Shown one piece after another: positions 63,255 to 64,000 of a stretch of DNA of 64,000 nucleotides. How positions within the stretch are numbered: position 1 is the first letter of the stretch; the number at the start of each line of letters is the position of its first letter. Origin of the DNA: Pseudanabaena mucicola str. Chao 1806 (lineage in GTDB: Bacteria; Cyanobacteriota; Cyanobacteriia; Pseudanabaenales; Pseudanabaenaceae). The position numbers were made by a program, and so were the translations under genes. Location: assembly GCF_030323025.1 (NCBI RefSeq), contig NZ_CP097329.1, forward strand, positions 775,001 through 839,000, written 5' to 3'. The notes under the pieces were generated by a model. That model ran no database searches, was not told the origin of the DNA, and worked only from the letters and a program-made list of their open reading frames with translations.

Positions 63255-64000
63255 GTAGGAATGGGTTTGAGAACAATTTTAAAACCATAACGAGCAGCAA
63301 TATCAGCATTAATTCGGATGTATCGGAGGAGTTTTAACCAAAGGACAGAAGGGAATAAAACAGAAAGTGTCAAATCAGAGGCAGCCTTCCAGTCCAAGAC
63401 AGGAGGTGGCGACCATTGAGTACTCCAGTGAGCCAAAAGATAAGCAATCAGAGATAGAATTAGCCAACGAAAAACTCCAAGTTTTGTAGACTGCCCAAAA
63501 CAATGTAAACCAAAGCGATGTTTAATGGTTTTGAAAAATCCCTCAATCGCCCAACGCTTACGACCCAACATCACCAGATAAGCACCCGAATAAGGATGAG
63601 AAGAAATCACAAAGCGTAACTCTCGTTTGCTATCAGCTCTTTTGAGCCAGAACCAAGAGATGGTAAATGTGGTACTTAGCCCTTCGAGTAAAACTTGTTG
63701 CCCCCGTTTGCCATGACGATAAAGTTGTTTGACCGAACGCCCATCTTGAAGCTTACGATTGCAGCGTATGCCCACAACAACTCGCCAAGCCTTTGCTCGG
63801 ACTGTATTTAAAAACTTGACTGTGCAAAACTCAGTATCAGCAAGAACAATTACTTTCCTGCCTTGGGTTAATCGCTTTGGCACTGTTCCCAACAATTTAC
63901 AAGCTAAGTCTGATGGACTCGCATATCCCTTGCCGCGCCACACTCTAAAACTCCATGGTATTCGCCACTCACCGTAGACTAGATAAAGTAAGACTAGATG
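63251..64000 (-). mobile_element. IS4-type transposase, N-terminus beyond the window
   Basis: The minus-strand frame is open through base 64000, so the N-terminus lies outside. Visible: LVYGEWRIPWSFRVWRGKGY, VIVLADTEFCTVKFLN (second Asp), and the YREK-like KRWAIEGFFKTIKHRFGL with catalytic Glu. The C-terminus KIVLKPIPT is complete. The right edge of the element lies near 63240, inside the IS66 transposase. Apparently intact where visible. Confidence 0.82.

Overview
The window looks like chromosomal DNA of a filamentous, non-heterocystous cyanobacterium, most likely Pseudanabaena or a close relative. The evidence is the dense HIP1 octamers (GCGATCGC), a Psb28 photosystem II assembly factor, a CpcD-like phycobilisome-linker domain, ferredoxin-dependent glutamate synthase, cyanobacterial chorismate lyase, several cyanobacteria-restricted families (DUF3727, DUF3370, DUF3181, UPF0367, MEKHLA, NIL) and many hairpin-type intergenic repeats. 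The genus is inferred from gene style, not from a marker gene.

Positions 1-13000: hemL (5' end outside the window), a coiled-coil protein, an RRM RNA-binding protein, a YdcF-like membrane protein, lipA, purK, a probable 6S RNA, tRNA-Thr, a J-domain protein next to dnaK, tRNA-Asn, a GAF/class III adenylate cyclase and an S4-domain protein. Positions 12868-30000: prfC, a decayed TPR gene, DUF3727-mltG-YqeG phosphatase, argF, coaD, chorismate lyase, a YaaW-like protein, a CpcD-domain/low-complexity protein, an M48 protease, nadA, an ECF-type ATPase, DUF3370 and a WecB/TagA glycosyltransferase. Positions 30000-47000: glutamate synthase, MEKHLA protein, leuA, psb28, purU, an alkyltransferase-like protein, a NIL protein, 1-Cys peroxiredoxin, transposase debris, a TTC38-like TPR protein, a PhnD-like binding protein, DUF3181 and a histidine kinase.

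Positions 47000-57500 are accessory in character: a STAND/NB-ARC ATPase with an unrecognised C-terminus, a four-CBS protein, a recombinase-derived DNA-binding protein, then a co-directional set of [2Fe-2S] ferredoxin, thioredoxin, zinc-ribbon protein, CBS-pair protein, a decaying pyrF-pyrE fusion and a P-type cation ATPase. The content suggests redox or energy sensing coupled to ion transport, but this is inference. Positions 57500-64000: nested miniature elements, sdhB, an ISKra4-like IS remnant, uvrB, and an IS66 transposase cut by an IS4-type element that runs out of the window.

The strongest unusual signal is the small mobile elements. A 100-bp palindromic element inserts at TA. Removing it with one TA copy restores reading frames in two unrelated broken genes (a transposase and pyrF-pyrE). 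A third copy carries a second 152-bp element with perfect 16-bp inverted repeats and a 5-bp target duplication. The pyrF half of the broken fusion has also lost its catalytic Asp and Lys by single-base changes.
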